This document shows, piece after piece, positions 17,309 to 24,633 of a DNA stretch of 64,000 nucleotides (its first letter is position 1; every line of letters starts with the position of its first letter). Location of the stretch: contig DATLFG010000072.1 of assembly GCA_035524955.1 (NCBI GenBank), positions 67,579-131,578 of the forward strand. Direction: 5' to 3'. The position numbers and the translations under genes are program-made. This DNA comes from CAMLFJ01 sp035524955. GTDB lineage: Bacteria > Methylomirabilota > Methylomirabilia > Rokubacteriales > CSP1-6. The notes below the pieces were generated by a model. That model had not been told where the DNA came from. It ran no database searches and worked only from the letters and a program-made list of their open reading frames with translations.

Positions 17309-18355
17309 TCACCGGCCCGGCTCTCTTGAAACTGCCGACGTGGTCAGCCGGATCCACACGAGGTGCACGAAGCCGGCGATACCGCGGGGCATGACGTACA
17401 TGAAGAGGATGAGGAGAGCGCCAAAGATCGCCCAGGGGGCAGCCTTCGAGATGTCCTGGGCCCAGGTGGGCACGAACTGGATGAACAGGGCGCCGTAGAT
17501 GGCGCCGGAGATGGTCCCGAAGCCGCCGATGACGATCCCGGTCAGGAGCGTGATGGACAGGAAGACGTCGAAGGTGTCGGGGGCCACGAAGGCGATGGCG
17601 ATGGCGCTCAGCCCGCCCGCAATGCCGGTGTAGGCCGCGCTCACCCCGAACACGACCGACTTGTAGAGAGCGTTGTTGACGCCCATGGCCTCGGCGGCGA
17701 TGTGGTTGTCCCGGATGGCCACGATGGCGCGACCCACCCGGCCGCGGAGGAGATTCCAGGCCAGGACGAAGAGGACGATGGTGACCGCGAGGGTCAAGTA
17801 GTAGAGCCACTGATCCTCGGTGAGGCGCAGCCCGAAGGGAGCCTTGGGCTTGCTCAGCACGATGCCCTGCGAGCCGCCCGTCCAGTGCTCGAAGTACTTG
17901 AAGATCTGCGGGACCGCCAGGGCCAGGGAGAACGTGGCCAGGGCCAGGTAGAGGCCCTCGAGCCGCAGGGCGGGCCGGCCGAAGAGGAAGCCCACGACGA
18001 GGCACACGATCCCGGCGGCGAGGATCGTCCAGGCGTACCCGATGTCCCAGCGGTCGATCATGATGGCGGTCGTGTACGCCCCGATGCCGTAGAAGGCCCC
18101 ATGGCCGAGCGAGAACTGGCCGTTGTAGCCGGTCAGCATGTTCAGGCCGAGCAGGGCGATGGCGTAGATCAGGACCTGAGTGAACTGAAAGAGCCGGAAG
18201 CCGCTCACGAAGAAGGGGAGCGCCGCCGCCACCGTCAGGATCACCAGCACCGTGGTGACGCCCACCGGCCGGGTCGCGCGCGCGGTGGCGTGAGGGTGGG
18301 CGACGCCGCCCTCCGGCCGACTCGCCGCCGTCGCCTCGCCGGGCCGAGAGTCCAC
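17309..18355 (-). CDS. livM: Branched-chain amino acid-type ABC permease LivM
   Basis: A 348-residue inner-membrane permease. About nine hydrophobic segments are visible, with the LivM signature LTGYNGQFSLGHGAFYGIGA (about residues 79-98) and the EAA-like loop GRAIVAIRDNHIAAEAMGVN (about 206-225) that contacts the ATPases. The frame continues upstream through livH, but the real start is probably GTG 18355, nine bases after the livH stop; a weak GGCACG stretch precedes it. The N terminus before the first helix is 40 residues long and polar, so an internal start cannot be excluded. It forms the channel with LivH. Confidence 0.88.
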   Translation of the reverse strand: MDSRPGEATAASRPEGGVAHPHATARATRPVGVTTVLVILTVAAALPFFVSGFRLFQFTQVLIYAIALLGLNMLTGYNGQFSLGHGAFYGIGAYTTAIMIDRWDIGYAWTILAAGIVCLVVGFLFGRPALRLEGLYLALATFSLALAVPQIFKYFEHWTGGSQGIVLSKPKAPFGLRLTEDQWLYYLTLAVTIVLFVLAWNLLRGRVGRAIVAIRDNHIAAEAMGVNNALYKSVVFGVSAAYTGIAGGLSAIAIAFVAPDTFDVFLSITLLTGIVIGGFGTISGAIYGALFIQFVPTWAQDISKAAPWAIFGALLILFMYVMPRGIAGFVHLVWIRLTTSAVSREPGR

Positions 18356-18363
18356 CGTCGTGC

Positions 18364-19245
18364 CTAGACCCGGCGCACGGTGGTGCGACCGAAGAGGCCG
18401 CTGGGTCTCACGAGCAACACGATGATGATCATGGCGAGGGCGACGGTCAGCTTGAGCTCGGTCCCGATGAAGGACACGTAGGTCCCGACCAGGTTCTCCG
18501 TCACCCCCACCAGGAAGCCGCCGACCACCGCGCCGAGCGGGCTCGTGAAGCCGCCGACCGTCGCCGCCGCGAAGGCATAGATCTGGATGCCGCCCATCAT
18601 GTTCGGGTCCAGGAAGACCACCGGGGCGACCATCATCCCCGCCACCGCGCCGAAGGCGGCGGCCAGCCCCCACCCGAGCCCGAGCATCCAGCTCACGCGG
18701 ATGCCGCAGAGCCGGCTCGAGACGGGGTTCTGCGCGGCGGCGCGCATGGCGAGCCCGAGCGTCGTGTAGCGGAAGAAGAGGAAGAGCAGAAGCAGCACGA
18801 CGAGCGTGATGCCGATCGCCCCCAGGTCGTGAGCGCCGAAGACGATGTTACCGATTTTGATCGGCCTGGACGGGAAGGGGCTCGGGAACGGCTTCTGGAT
18901 GTACGAGTAGATCCAGCCGGCCACGCTGGTGAAGATGACGAGCAGCCCCAGGGTCACGATCACGATGGTGAGGATGGGGGCGCCCTCGACCGGTCGGATC
19001 ACCACCCGCTCGATCAGCAGCCCACCCACGAAGGCGATGACCACCGTCGCGCCGAACGTCACCCAATAGGGCACACCCGCCTGCAGCAGCGACCAGGCGA
19101 TATACGTGCTGAACATCGCCATGTTGCCCTGGGCGAAGTTCACGACGTCGGTGGCCTGGTAGATCATCACGAGGGCCAGGGCCAGGCTCGCGTAGATGCC
19201 CCCCGTCGCGAGCCCGGAGACGACTTGCTGGATGAAGATGTCCAT
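18364..19245 (-). CDS. livH: Branched-chain amino acid-type ABC permease LivH
   Basis: A 293-residue inner-membrane permease with about eight hydrophobic segments. It shows the LivH opening LATGGIYASLALALVMIYQA (about residues 10-29) and NFAQGNMAMF, then the ATPase-contact stretch LGLAMRAAAQNPVSSRLCGI (about 187-206). It pairs with LivM. Upstream, toward livF, lies a 300-bp non-coding stretch filled by a GC-rich tandem repeat, an unusual break in an otherwise tight operon; expression of H, M and K may therefore differ from G and F. No clear ribosome site precedes ATG 19245. Confidence 0.9.
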   Translation of the reverse strand: MDIFIQQVVSGLATGGIYASLALALVMIYQATDVVNFAQGNMAMFSTYIAWSLLQAGVPYWVTFGATVVIAFVGGLLIERVVIRPVEGAPILTIVIVTLGLLVIFTSVAGWIYSYIQKPFPSPFPSRPIKIGNIVFGAHDLGAIGITLVVLLLLFLFFRYTTLGLAMRAAAQNPVSSRLCGIRVSWMLGLGWGLAAAFGAVAGMMVAPVVFLDPNMMGGIQIYAFAAATVGGFTSPLGAVVGGFLVGVTENLVGTYVSFIGTELKLTVALAMIIIVLLVRPSGLFGRTTVRRV

Positions 19246-19246
19246 T

Positions 19247-19487
19247 TTAACTGGGGGGGAGCGGGCGCCGCTCCTCCCCCAGACCCCTCCACCGCTTCGT
19301 ACGCGACCCAGACTGGTTCATCGTCCTTAACCGGGGGGGAGCGGGCGCCGCTCCTCCCCCCAGACCCCCCCACCGCTCCGTACGCGACCCCGCCTGGTTC
19401 ATCGTCCTTAACCGGGGGGGGGAGCGGGCGCCGCTCCTCCCCCCCAGCCCCCCCGCTCCGAGGCGGATGCTGATCGGTTCATGTTCG
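19247..19487. repeat. Tandem repeat of about 80 bp in the livF-livH gap
   Basis: Three tandem copies start at 19247 (80 bp), 19327 (81 bp) and 19408 (third copy diverges after about 45 bases). Each begins TTAACYGGGGG and contains the near-perfect hairpin GGGGGAGCGG-GCG-CCGCTCCTCCCC. The shared TGGTTCATCGTCC segment closes units 1 and 2, and shorter GGTTCATG echoes continue to about 19533. The gap between the two genes (19246-19548) holds nothing else that I can support. The hairpins could act as an attenuator or an mRNA-processing barrier. Confidence 0.8.
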
Positions 19488-19548
19488 GTTGCGTCCGCCT
19501 CACGCTTTGGTGCCGCATGCCGGTCGGTTCATGGTGGTCGCTGTCTCC

Positions 19549-20262
19549 TCAGTAGCCGAGATAGGAGCGCCGGATCGCGTCATTCTTCTTCAGATCGGCG
19601 GCGGGGCCGGACATCACCACCCGTCCGGTCTCGAGCAGGTAGGCGTGGCCGGCCAGATCGAGCGCCATCGCCGCGTTCTGCTCCACCAGCAGCACGCTCA
19701 CGCCCTCCTGCTGGTTGATGGTCTGCACGATGCGGAAGATCTCCCGGACCACGAGGGGGGCCAGGCCGAGCGAGGGCTCGTCGAGCAGCAGGAGCCGCGG
19801 GCGCGACATGAGCGCGCGCGCCACCGCGAGCATCTGCTGCTCGCCACCCGAGAGCGTCCCCGCCTGCTGGCGGCGGCGCTGCGCGAGCACGGGGAAATAC
19901 TCGTAGATCTTCTCGTAGTCCTCCGCGAGGCCGGACTTGTCCCGGCGCGCGTAGGCGCCGAGCTTCAGGTTCTCCTCCACCGAGAGATCCACGAAGGTTC
20001 CCCGGCCCTCGGGGGTGTGGGCGATGCCGAGCCGGACGATGTCCTCGGTGGTCTTGCCGTCGATGCGCCGGCCGTCGAAGCGCACCTGGCCGCTGGTCCG
20101 GATCATCTTGCAAACCGCCCGGAGCGTGGTCGTCTTGCCGGCCCCATTGGCACCCAGGATCGTGGTGATCCCGCCCGCTTCCACCCCGAAGGAGAGCCCG
20201 TGCAGGACCTTGGTCGATCCGTACTGCGCCTCCAGGTCCTGCGCCTCCAGCAGGGCCGGCAT
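19549..20262 (-). CDS. livF: Branched-chain amino acid-type ABC ATPase LivF
   Basis: A 237-residue ATPase that powers the LivHM channel. Walker A is GANGAGKTTT (about residues 38-47), the signature is LSGGEQQMLAVARALMSRP (about 138-156) and Walker B LLLLDEPSLGLAP follows. The short length and the missing LivG-type insertion identify LivF. Its ATG shares one base with the livG stop (TGATG overlap), so the two ATPases are translationally coupled. The ORF is complete with no altered catalytic residue. Confidence 0.93.
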   Translation of the reverse strand: MPALLEAQDLEAQYGSTKVLHGLSFGVEAGGITTILGANGAGKTTTLRAVCKMIRTSGQVRFDGRRIDGKTTEDIVRLGIAHTPEGRGTFVDLSVEENLKLGAYARRDKSGLAEDYEKIYEYFPVLAQRRRQQAGTLSGGEQQMLAVARALMSRPRLLLLDEPSLGLAPLVVREIFRIVQTINQQEGVSVLLVEQNAAMALDLAGHAYLLETGRVVMSGPAADLKKNDAIRRSYLGY

Positions 20263-21044
20263 CAGGCCGCGCTCCCGAGATAGGCGCGGATCACTTCGGG
20301 ATCGCGTTGCACCGCGGCGGGTGGCCCCTCCGCGATTTTGCGGCCGAAGTCGAGGACCACCACCCGGTCGGACACCTGCATGACCAGACTCATGTGGTGC
20401 TCGACGAGGAGCACGGTCACACCCCGTCGATCGCGGATGGCCCGGAGGATGGCGCCGAGCGCGGCGACCTCCTCGTGGTTCAGGCCGCCCGCCGGCTCGT
20501 CGGCGAGCAGGAGCTTGGGCGTGCCCGCGAGCGCCCGCGCCAGCTCCACGCGCTTCAGCGTGCCGAACGGCAGGCCCGCGGCGCGATGCGCGGCGACGCG
20601 CTCGAGCTCGAGGAAGGCGATGACCTCCATCGCGACCTCTCGCATCATGCGCTCCTCGCGGCCGACCGACGGCAGGCGGAGCGCGTTGCTCAGGAAATCG
20701 CTTCCGGTGCGCGCGTGCACGCCCACCATCACGTTCTGCAGCACGCTCATGCTGGGGAAGAGCGCGAGGTTCTGGAAGGTGCGGCCGATGCCGAGGGCGG
20801 CCACGTGATGCGGGGTGTCGCGGATGATCGACTTGCCCTCGAAGACCAGGTCGCCGCTGTTCGGCGTGTACAGCCGGCTCACGCAGTTGAACAGCGTGGT
20901 CTTGCCCGCCCCGTTCGGGCCGATCAGCCCGACGATGTGGCCCGCCGCCATGTTGAAGGAGACGTCGTCGAGAGCGACGATACCCCCGAAACGCATCGAG
21001 ACGTTCCGCACGGACAGAATATCGGCGCCCACGGCCGCAGTCAC
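20262..21044 (-). CDS. livG: Branched-chain amino acid-type ABC ATPase LivG
   Basis: A 260-residue ATPase, partner of LivF. Walker A GPNGAGKTTLF (about residues 46-56), IGRTFQNLALFP (Q-loop), Walker B LLLADEPAGGLNHEE and the switch-His segment LLVEHHMSLVM are all present. The signature helix is atypical: LPFGTLKRVELARALAGTP stands where LSYGxQR is usual. The open frame runs 2.3 kb further upstream across other genes, an artefact of high G+C. I placed the start at GTG 21044, which lies only about ten bases after a strong promoter -10 box, so the transcript would be nearly leaderless. First gene of the liv operon. Confidence 0.9.
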   Translation of the reverse strand: MTAAVGADILSVRNVSMRFGGIVALDDVSFNMAAGHIVGLIGPNGAGKTTLFNCVSRLYTPNSGDLVFEGKSIIRDTPHHVAALGIGRTFQNLALFPSMSVLQNVMVGVHARTGSDFLSNALRLPSVGREERMMREVAMEVIAFLELERVAAHRAAGLPFGTLKRVELARALAGTPKLLLADEPAGGLNHEEVAALGAILRAIRDRRGVTVLLVEHHMSLVMQVSDRVVVLDFGRKIAEGPPAAVQRDPEVIRAYLGSAA

Positions 21045-21053
21045 GGTTCGTAT

Positions 21054-21083
21054 CTTATAGGGGGTGGGCGGCGCTTTTGTCAA
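21054..21083 (-). promoter_or_regulatory. Predicted sigma-70 promoter of the liv operon
   Basis: On the minus strand TTGACA (21083-21078) is followed after 18 bases by TATAAG (21059-21054). The start codon of livG at 21044 is nine bases beyond the -10 box, which leaves a leader of only a few nucleotides. The element shares the short intergenic region with the divergent ettA promoter. Confidence 0.7.
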
Positions 21084-21101
21084 TCCTAAACGCCACTTCG
21101 C

Positions 21102-21110
21102 TGGTATGAT
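21102..21110 (+). promoter_or_regulatory. Predicted extended -10 promoter of ettA
   Basis: TGGTATGAT matches the extended -10 form (TG-N-TATGAT). It ends nine bases before ATG 21120 and no Shine-Dalgarno sequence lies between, so the message is probably leaderless. No matching -35 box at 17 bases. Confidence 0.55.
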
Positions 21111-21119
21111 CCGGGGTCT

Positions 21120-22799
21120 ATGGCGCACCAGTACATCTTCGTGATGAAGGACCTGAAGAAGATCGTCCCGCCCAAGCGGGAGATCCTGAAGGGCATCTGG
21201 CTGTCGTTCTACCCCGGGGCCAAGATCGGCGTGATCGGTGGTAACGGCGCGGGCAAGAGCACGCTGCTGCGCATCATGGCCGGCGTGGACACGGACTTCC
21301 TGGGCGAGGCGTGGCCCGCCGACGGCGTACGGGTGGGCTATCTGCCGCAGGAGCCCCGGCTCGATCCCGCGAAGGACGTCCGCGGCAACGTCGAGGACGG
21401 CGTCGCCGATGTCCGCGGCCTGCTGACCCGCTTCGACGAGATCAACGCCAAGCTGGGCGAGCCCCTCGACGATGAGGGCATGGAGAAGCTTCTCGCCGAC
21501 CAGGCGCGGGTGCAGGACGCCATCGAGGCGGCCAACGGCTGGGACCTGGACCGGACGGTCGAGATCGCGATGGACGCCCTCCGGTGCCCGCCGGGTGACG
21601 CGGACGTGGGGACCCTGTCCGGCGGCGAGGTCCGGCGCGTCGCCCTCTGCCGCCTGCTGCTCCAGAAGCCCGATCTCCTGCTGCTGGACGAGCCCACCAA
21701 CCACCTCGACGCGGAGTCGGTGGCCTGGCTCGAGCGGTTCCTCAAGGAGTACCCGGGCACGGTGGTGGCGATCACCCACGACCGCTACTTCCTGGACAAC
21801 GTGGCGGGCTGGATCCTCGAGCTGGACCGCGGCGCGGGCATCCCGTGGGAGGGCAACTACACCTCCTGGCTCGATCAGAAGAAGCAGCGCCTCGCCGTCG
21901 AGGAGAAGCAGGAGACCGCGCGGCAGCGCACGCTCGAGCGCGAGCTCGAGTGGGTGCGCATGTCGCCGCGCGCGCGCCAGGCCAAGTCCAAGTCGCGGCT
22001 GCAGGCCTACGAGCAGCTGCTCGCGGAGGGCGGCAGCGACCGCGAGGGGCAGGCCGAGATCATCATCCCGGCCGGGCCGCGCCTCGGCGACGTGGTGGTG
22101 CAGGCCGAGCACCTCGTCAAGGGCTACGGCGACCGGCTGCTGATCGAGGATCTCTCGTTCAGCCTCCCGCGGGGTGGCATCGTCGGCGTCATCGGCCCCA
22201 ACGGGGCGGGCAAGACCACGCTCTTCCGCATGATCACCGGCCAGGAGAAGCCCGACCGCGGCAGCCTCCAGGTGGGGGAGACCGTGCGCCTGGCCTCCGT
22301 GGACCAGAGCCGCGACTCCCTCGATCCGTCCAAGAACGTCTGGGAGGAGATCTCGGGCGGCGCCGAGCAGCTCCAGCTCGGCACGCGCCAGATGGCCTCG
22401 CGCGCCTACGTGGCCTCCTTCAACTTCAAGGGCTCCGACCAGCAGAAGAAGGTGGGCGATCTCTCCGGGGGCGAGCGCAACCGCGTGCACCTGGCCACCC
22501 TGCTCAAGAGCGGCGGCAACCTGCTGCTCCTCGACGAGCCCACCAACGACCTCGACGTGGACACCCTGCGAGCCCTCGAGGACGCGCTGCTGTCCTTCGC
22601 GGGTTGCGCGGTGGTGATCAGCCACGACCGCTGGTTCCTCGACCGGGTCGCCACCCACATGCTGGCCTTCGAGGGCGACAGCCGGGTGGCCTGGTTCGAG
22701 GGCAACTATGAAGACTACGAGGCCGACCGGCACAAGCGGCTGGGCGCGGCCGCCGACACCCCGCACCGCATCCGGTACAAGCCGCTCACCCGCGGCTAG
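21120..22799 (+). CDS. ettA: ABC-F translation factor EttA
   Basis: A 559-residue soluble protein with two ABC ATPase domains and no membrane segments. The opening, QYIFVMKDLKKIVPPKREIL and then SFYPGAKIGVIGGNGAGKST, is the EttA subfamily signature. The second domain has GPNGAGKTTLF near residue 360. Both signatures (LSGGEVRRVALCRLLL and LSGGERNRVHLATLL) and both Walker B segments with following DEPTN are intact. The linker Glu/Arg-rich arm (about residues 240-300) matches the P-site tRNA interaction motif region. It binds the ribosome E site and gates elongation by ATP/ADP level. Length fits E. coli EttA (555). Divergent from the liv operon. Confidence 0.95.
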   Translation: MAHQYIFVMKDLKKIVPPKREILKGIWLSFYPGAKIGVIGGNGAGKSTLLRIMAGVDTDFLGEAWPADGVRVGYLPQEPRLDPAKDVRGNVEDGVADVRGLLTRFDEINAKLGEPLDDEGMEKLLADQARVQDAIEAANGWDLDRTVEIAMDALRCPPGDADVGTLSGGEVRRVALCRLLLQKPDLLLLDEPTNHLDAESVAWLERFLKEYPGTVVAITHDRYFLDNVAGWILELDRGAGIPWEGNYTSWLDQKKQRLAVEEKQETARQRTLERELEWVRMSPRARQAKSKSRLQAYEQLLAEGGSDREGQAEIIIPAGPRLGDVVVQAEHLVKGYGDRLLIEDLSFSLPRGGIVGVIGPNGAGKTTLFRMITGQEKPDRGSLQVGETVRLASVDQSRDSLDPSKNVWEEISGGAEQLQLGTRQMASRAYVASFNFKGSDQQKKVGDLSGGERNRVHLATLLKSGGNLLLLDEPTNDLDVDTLRALEDALLSFAGCAVVISHDRWFLDRVATHMLAFEGDSRVAWFEGNYEDYEADRHKRLGAAADTPHRIRYKPLTRG

Positions 22800-22818
22800 C
22801 CTCGGGGAGGGCCCCGCC

Positions 22819-23451
22819 ATGTTCAAGGACACCGTGACGTCCCGGGAGGAGCTCCGCGCCATCTTCGGGGCACCCATGGAGCGCGCCGTGCTCAAGGAGC
22901 GCGCGAGCCTCGACGTCCACTCTCGTGCCTTCATCGCCGCCGCGCCCTTCGTGCTGATCGCCACCTCGGGCGCGGCCGGGCGCTGCGACGTCTCGCCCAA
23001 GGGCGACGCGCCCGGCTTCGTGCTGGTGGTGGATGACCACCACCTGGTAGTGCCCGACCGCCCCGGCAACAACCGCATCGACGGGTTCACCAATATCGTG
23101 GAGAACCCGCACGTGGGTATGATCTTCCTGATCCCCGGCCGCGAGGATACTTTGCGCGTCAACGGCCGCGCCTGCATCGCACGGGACGCGGAGATCCTGG
23201 CGCGGCTCGCGGTGCAGGGCAAGCGGCCCAAGGTCGCGATCGGAGTGGAGGTGGAGGAGTGCTTCCTGCACTGCGCGAAGGCCTTCAAGCGCTCCGGCCT
23301 CTGGGAGCGGGAGCACTGGCCCGACGTGGCCGGGCTGCCCTCGATGGCGCGGATGCTGTGGGACCAGATCGAGGCCAAGCCGGCCGGGCACGCCTGCGTC
23401 GAGGACTACGAGCGCGACCAGCAGGAGCGCTTGCGGAAGACGCTCTATTGA
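22819..23451 (+). CDS. Pyridoxamine 5'-phosphate oxidase-family FMN protein
   Basis: A 210-residue split-barrel flavoprotein of the PPOX superfamily. FVLIATSGAAGRCDVSPKGD (about residues 36-55) is the typical first strand pair with the FMN-contact Ser/Lys. NPHVGMIFLIPGREDTLRVN (about 97-116) is the second FMN region seen in the MSMEG_1061-like subgroup. Such proteins use FMN, or F420 in some lineages, as cofactor; the substrate is unknown. ATG 22819 is preceded by GGGGAGGG. It lies 19 bases after ettA and 12 before an amino-acid-oxidase-like gene, so a small operon is possible. Confidence 0.85.
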   Translation: MFKDTVTSREELRAIFGAPMERAVLKERASLDVHSRAFIAAAPFVLIATSGAAGRCDVSPKGDAPGFVLVVDDHHLVVPDRPGNNRIDGFTNIVENPHVGMIFLIPGREDTLRVNGRACIARDAEILARLAVQGKRPKVAIGVEVEECFLHCAKAFKRSGLWEREHWPDVAGLPSMARMLWDQIEAKPAGHACVEDYERDQQERLRKTLY

Positions 23452-23463
23452 TCTGACCGCTCG

Positions 23464-24594
23464 ATGAGCCCCGATCTCCCGCGCAGCGCCGACGTCGTGA
23501 TCATCGGGGCCGGCGCCATCGGCGCTAGCATCGCCTACCAGCTCGGGCGGCGCGGCGTCCGCGACGTGGTGGTGCTCGAGCGCGACGCGGTCGGCGCCGG
23601 GTCGACGAGCAAGGCGGCGGGCGGGATCCGGGTGCAGTTCGCGACCCGGGTGGAGATCGAGCTCTCGCTCCGCGGCATCGCTTTCTTCAAGCGCTTCGAG
23701 GACGAGATGGGGGTGCCCTGCGATTTCCACCAGGAGGGCTACCTCTTCGTGGTCACCGACGAGCCGACCCTGGCGCGCTTTCGCGACAACGTGGCGCTCC
23801 AGCGGAGCATGGGCGCGGACGTGCGGGTGATCGCCCCCGACGACGCCCGTGCCCTGGTGCCTTCGCTCAACATGGACGATGCTCTCGCCGCGGTCTGGGG
23901 GCCCATGGACGGCCACGCCTCGCCCAACGACGTGGTGCAGGCCTACGCCGCCCAGGCGCGGGCCCGCGGCGTCCGCATCGTGGAGGACTCCCCGGTGACC
24001 GGGATCGTGGTCGAGCGCGGGCGGGTGGCGGGCGTCGTCACCCCGGCCGGCGCCATCGCCACCCGGCTCGTGGTCAACGCCGCCGGACCCTGGGCCCCGC
24101 TGGTCGCCCGGATGGCCGGGCTCGACCTGCCGGTGGACCCGCGCCGACGGCACATCTTCGTGACCGACGCCTTCGACGGCATCCGCCATCCGCTGCCGCT
24201 CGTCACCGATACCGGCAGCGGCTTCTACTGCCGGAGCGAGCAGGGGGCCATCCTGATGAGCCCGGGCGACATCGGAGCCACCACCGAGTACGAGGCGCGG
24301 GTGGACTGGAGCGTGCTGGAGCTGGCGGTGGAGAAGGCGATCCGGCGGATCCCCGCGCTCGAGCGCGCCCAGGTGCGCCACGCGTGGGCCGGGCTCCGGC
24401 CGCTCACCCCCGACGGGCGCGCCATCCTGGACTGGGCTCCCGGGGTCGAGGGCCTCTACCTGGCGGTGGGGTTCTGCGGCCACGGCTTCCAGCACTCCCC
24501 CGGGGTGGGCGAGACGGTGGCCGAGCTGCTGCTCGACGGCCGCTCGGCGCTCGACGTCCACGACCTGCGCCTCGGCCGCTTTGCGTCGGCTTGA
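23464..24594 (+). CDS. FAD-dependent oxidoreductase, DAO family
   Basis: A 376-residue flavoprotein of the D-amino-acid oxidase / sarcosine-oxidase-beta type. The Rossmann motif VVIIGAGAIGASIAYQLGRR starts at residue 11 and is followed by STSKAAGGIRVQFATRVEIE, typical of sarcosine oxidase beta/dimethylglycine dehydrogenase relatives. RHAWAGLRPLTPDGRAILDW and LAVGFCGHGFQHSPGVGE close the FAD site near the C terminus. It would oxidise a secondary or D-amino acid, or a similar amine, in the cytosol. The stop overlaps the TTGACA box of the next gene's promoter. Confidence 0.9.
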   Translation: MSPDLPRSADVVIIGAGAIGASIAYQLGRRGVRDVVVLERDAVGAGSTSKAAGGIRVQFATRVEIELSLRGIAFFKRFEDEMGVPCDFHQEGYLFVVTDEPTLARFRDNVALQRSMGADVRVIAPDDARALVPSLNMDDALAAVWGPMDGHASPNDVVQAYAAQARARGVRIVEDSPVTGIVVERGRVAGVVTPAGAIATRLVVNAAGPWAPLVARMAGLDLPVDPRRRHIFVTDAFDGIRHPLPLVTDTGSGFYCRSEQGAILMSPGDIGATTEYEARVDWSVLELAVEKAIRRIPALERAQVRHAWAGLRPLTPDGRAILDWAPGVEGLYLAVGFCGHGFQHSPGVGETVAELLLDGRSALDVHDLRLGRFASA

Positions 24595-24619
24595 CACGGC
24601 GGCATCGGGCCGCTAACGT
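24591..24619 (+). promoter_or_regulatory. Predicted sigma-70 promoter of the sensor kinase gene
   Basis: Perfect TTGACA (24591-24596), 17-bp spacer, TAACGT (24614-24619). The start codon at 24634 is 14 bases after the -10 box, giving a leader of about seven bases. Confidence 0.7.
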
Positions 24620-24633
24620 CCGAGTCCGCGGCG

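Noticed and set aside
19247..19487. CRISPR-like array
   Set aside because: The units are contiguous 80-bp tandem copies without variable spacers, and no cas genes are present.
21077..21110. TTGTCA as the -35 box for the ettA promoter
   Set aside because: The spacing to TATGAT is 22 bases, too long; on the other strand the same bases form the well-spaced TTGACA of the liv promoter.
21045..23378. Minus-strand frame extending livG upstream across ettA and the PPOX gene
   Set aside because: The extra 778 codons mirror ettA and PPOX; a promoter and a plausible GTG start lie at 21044-21083.
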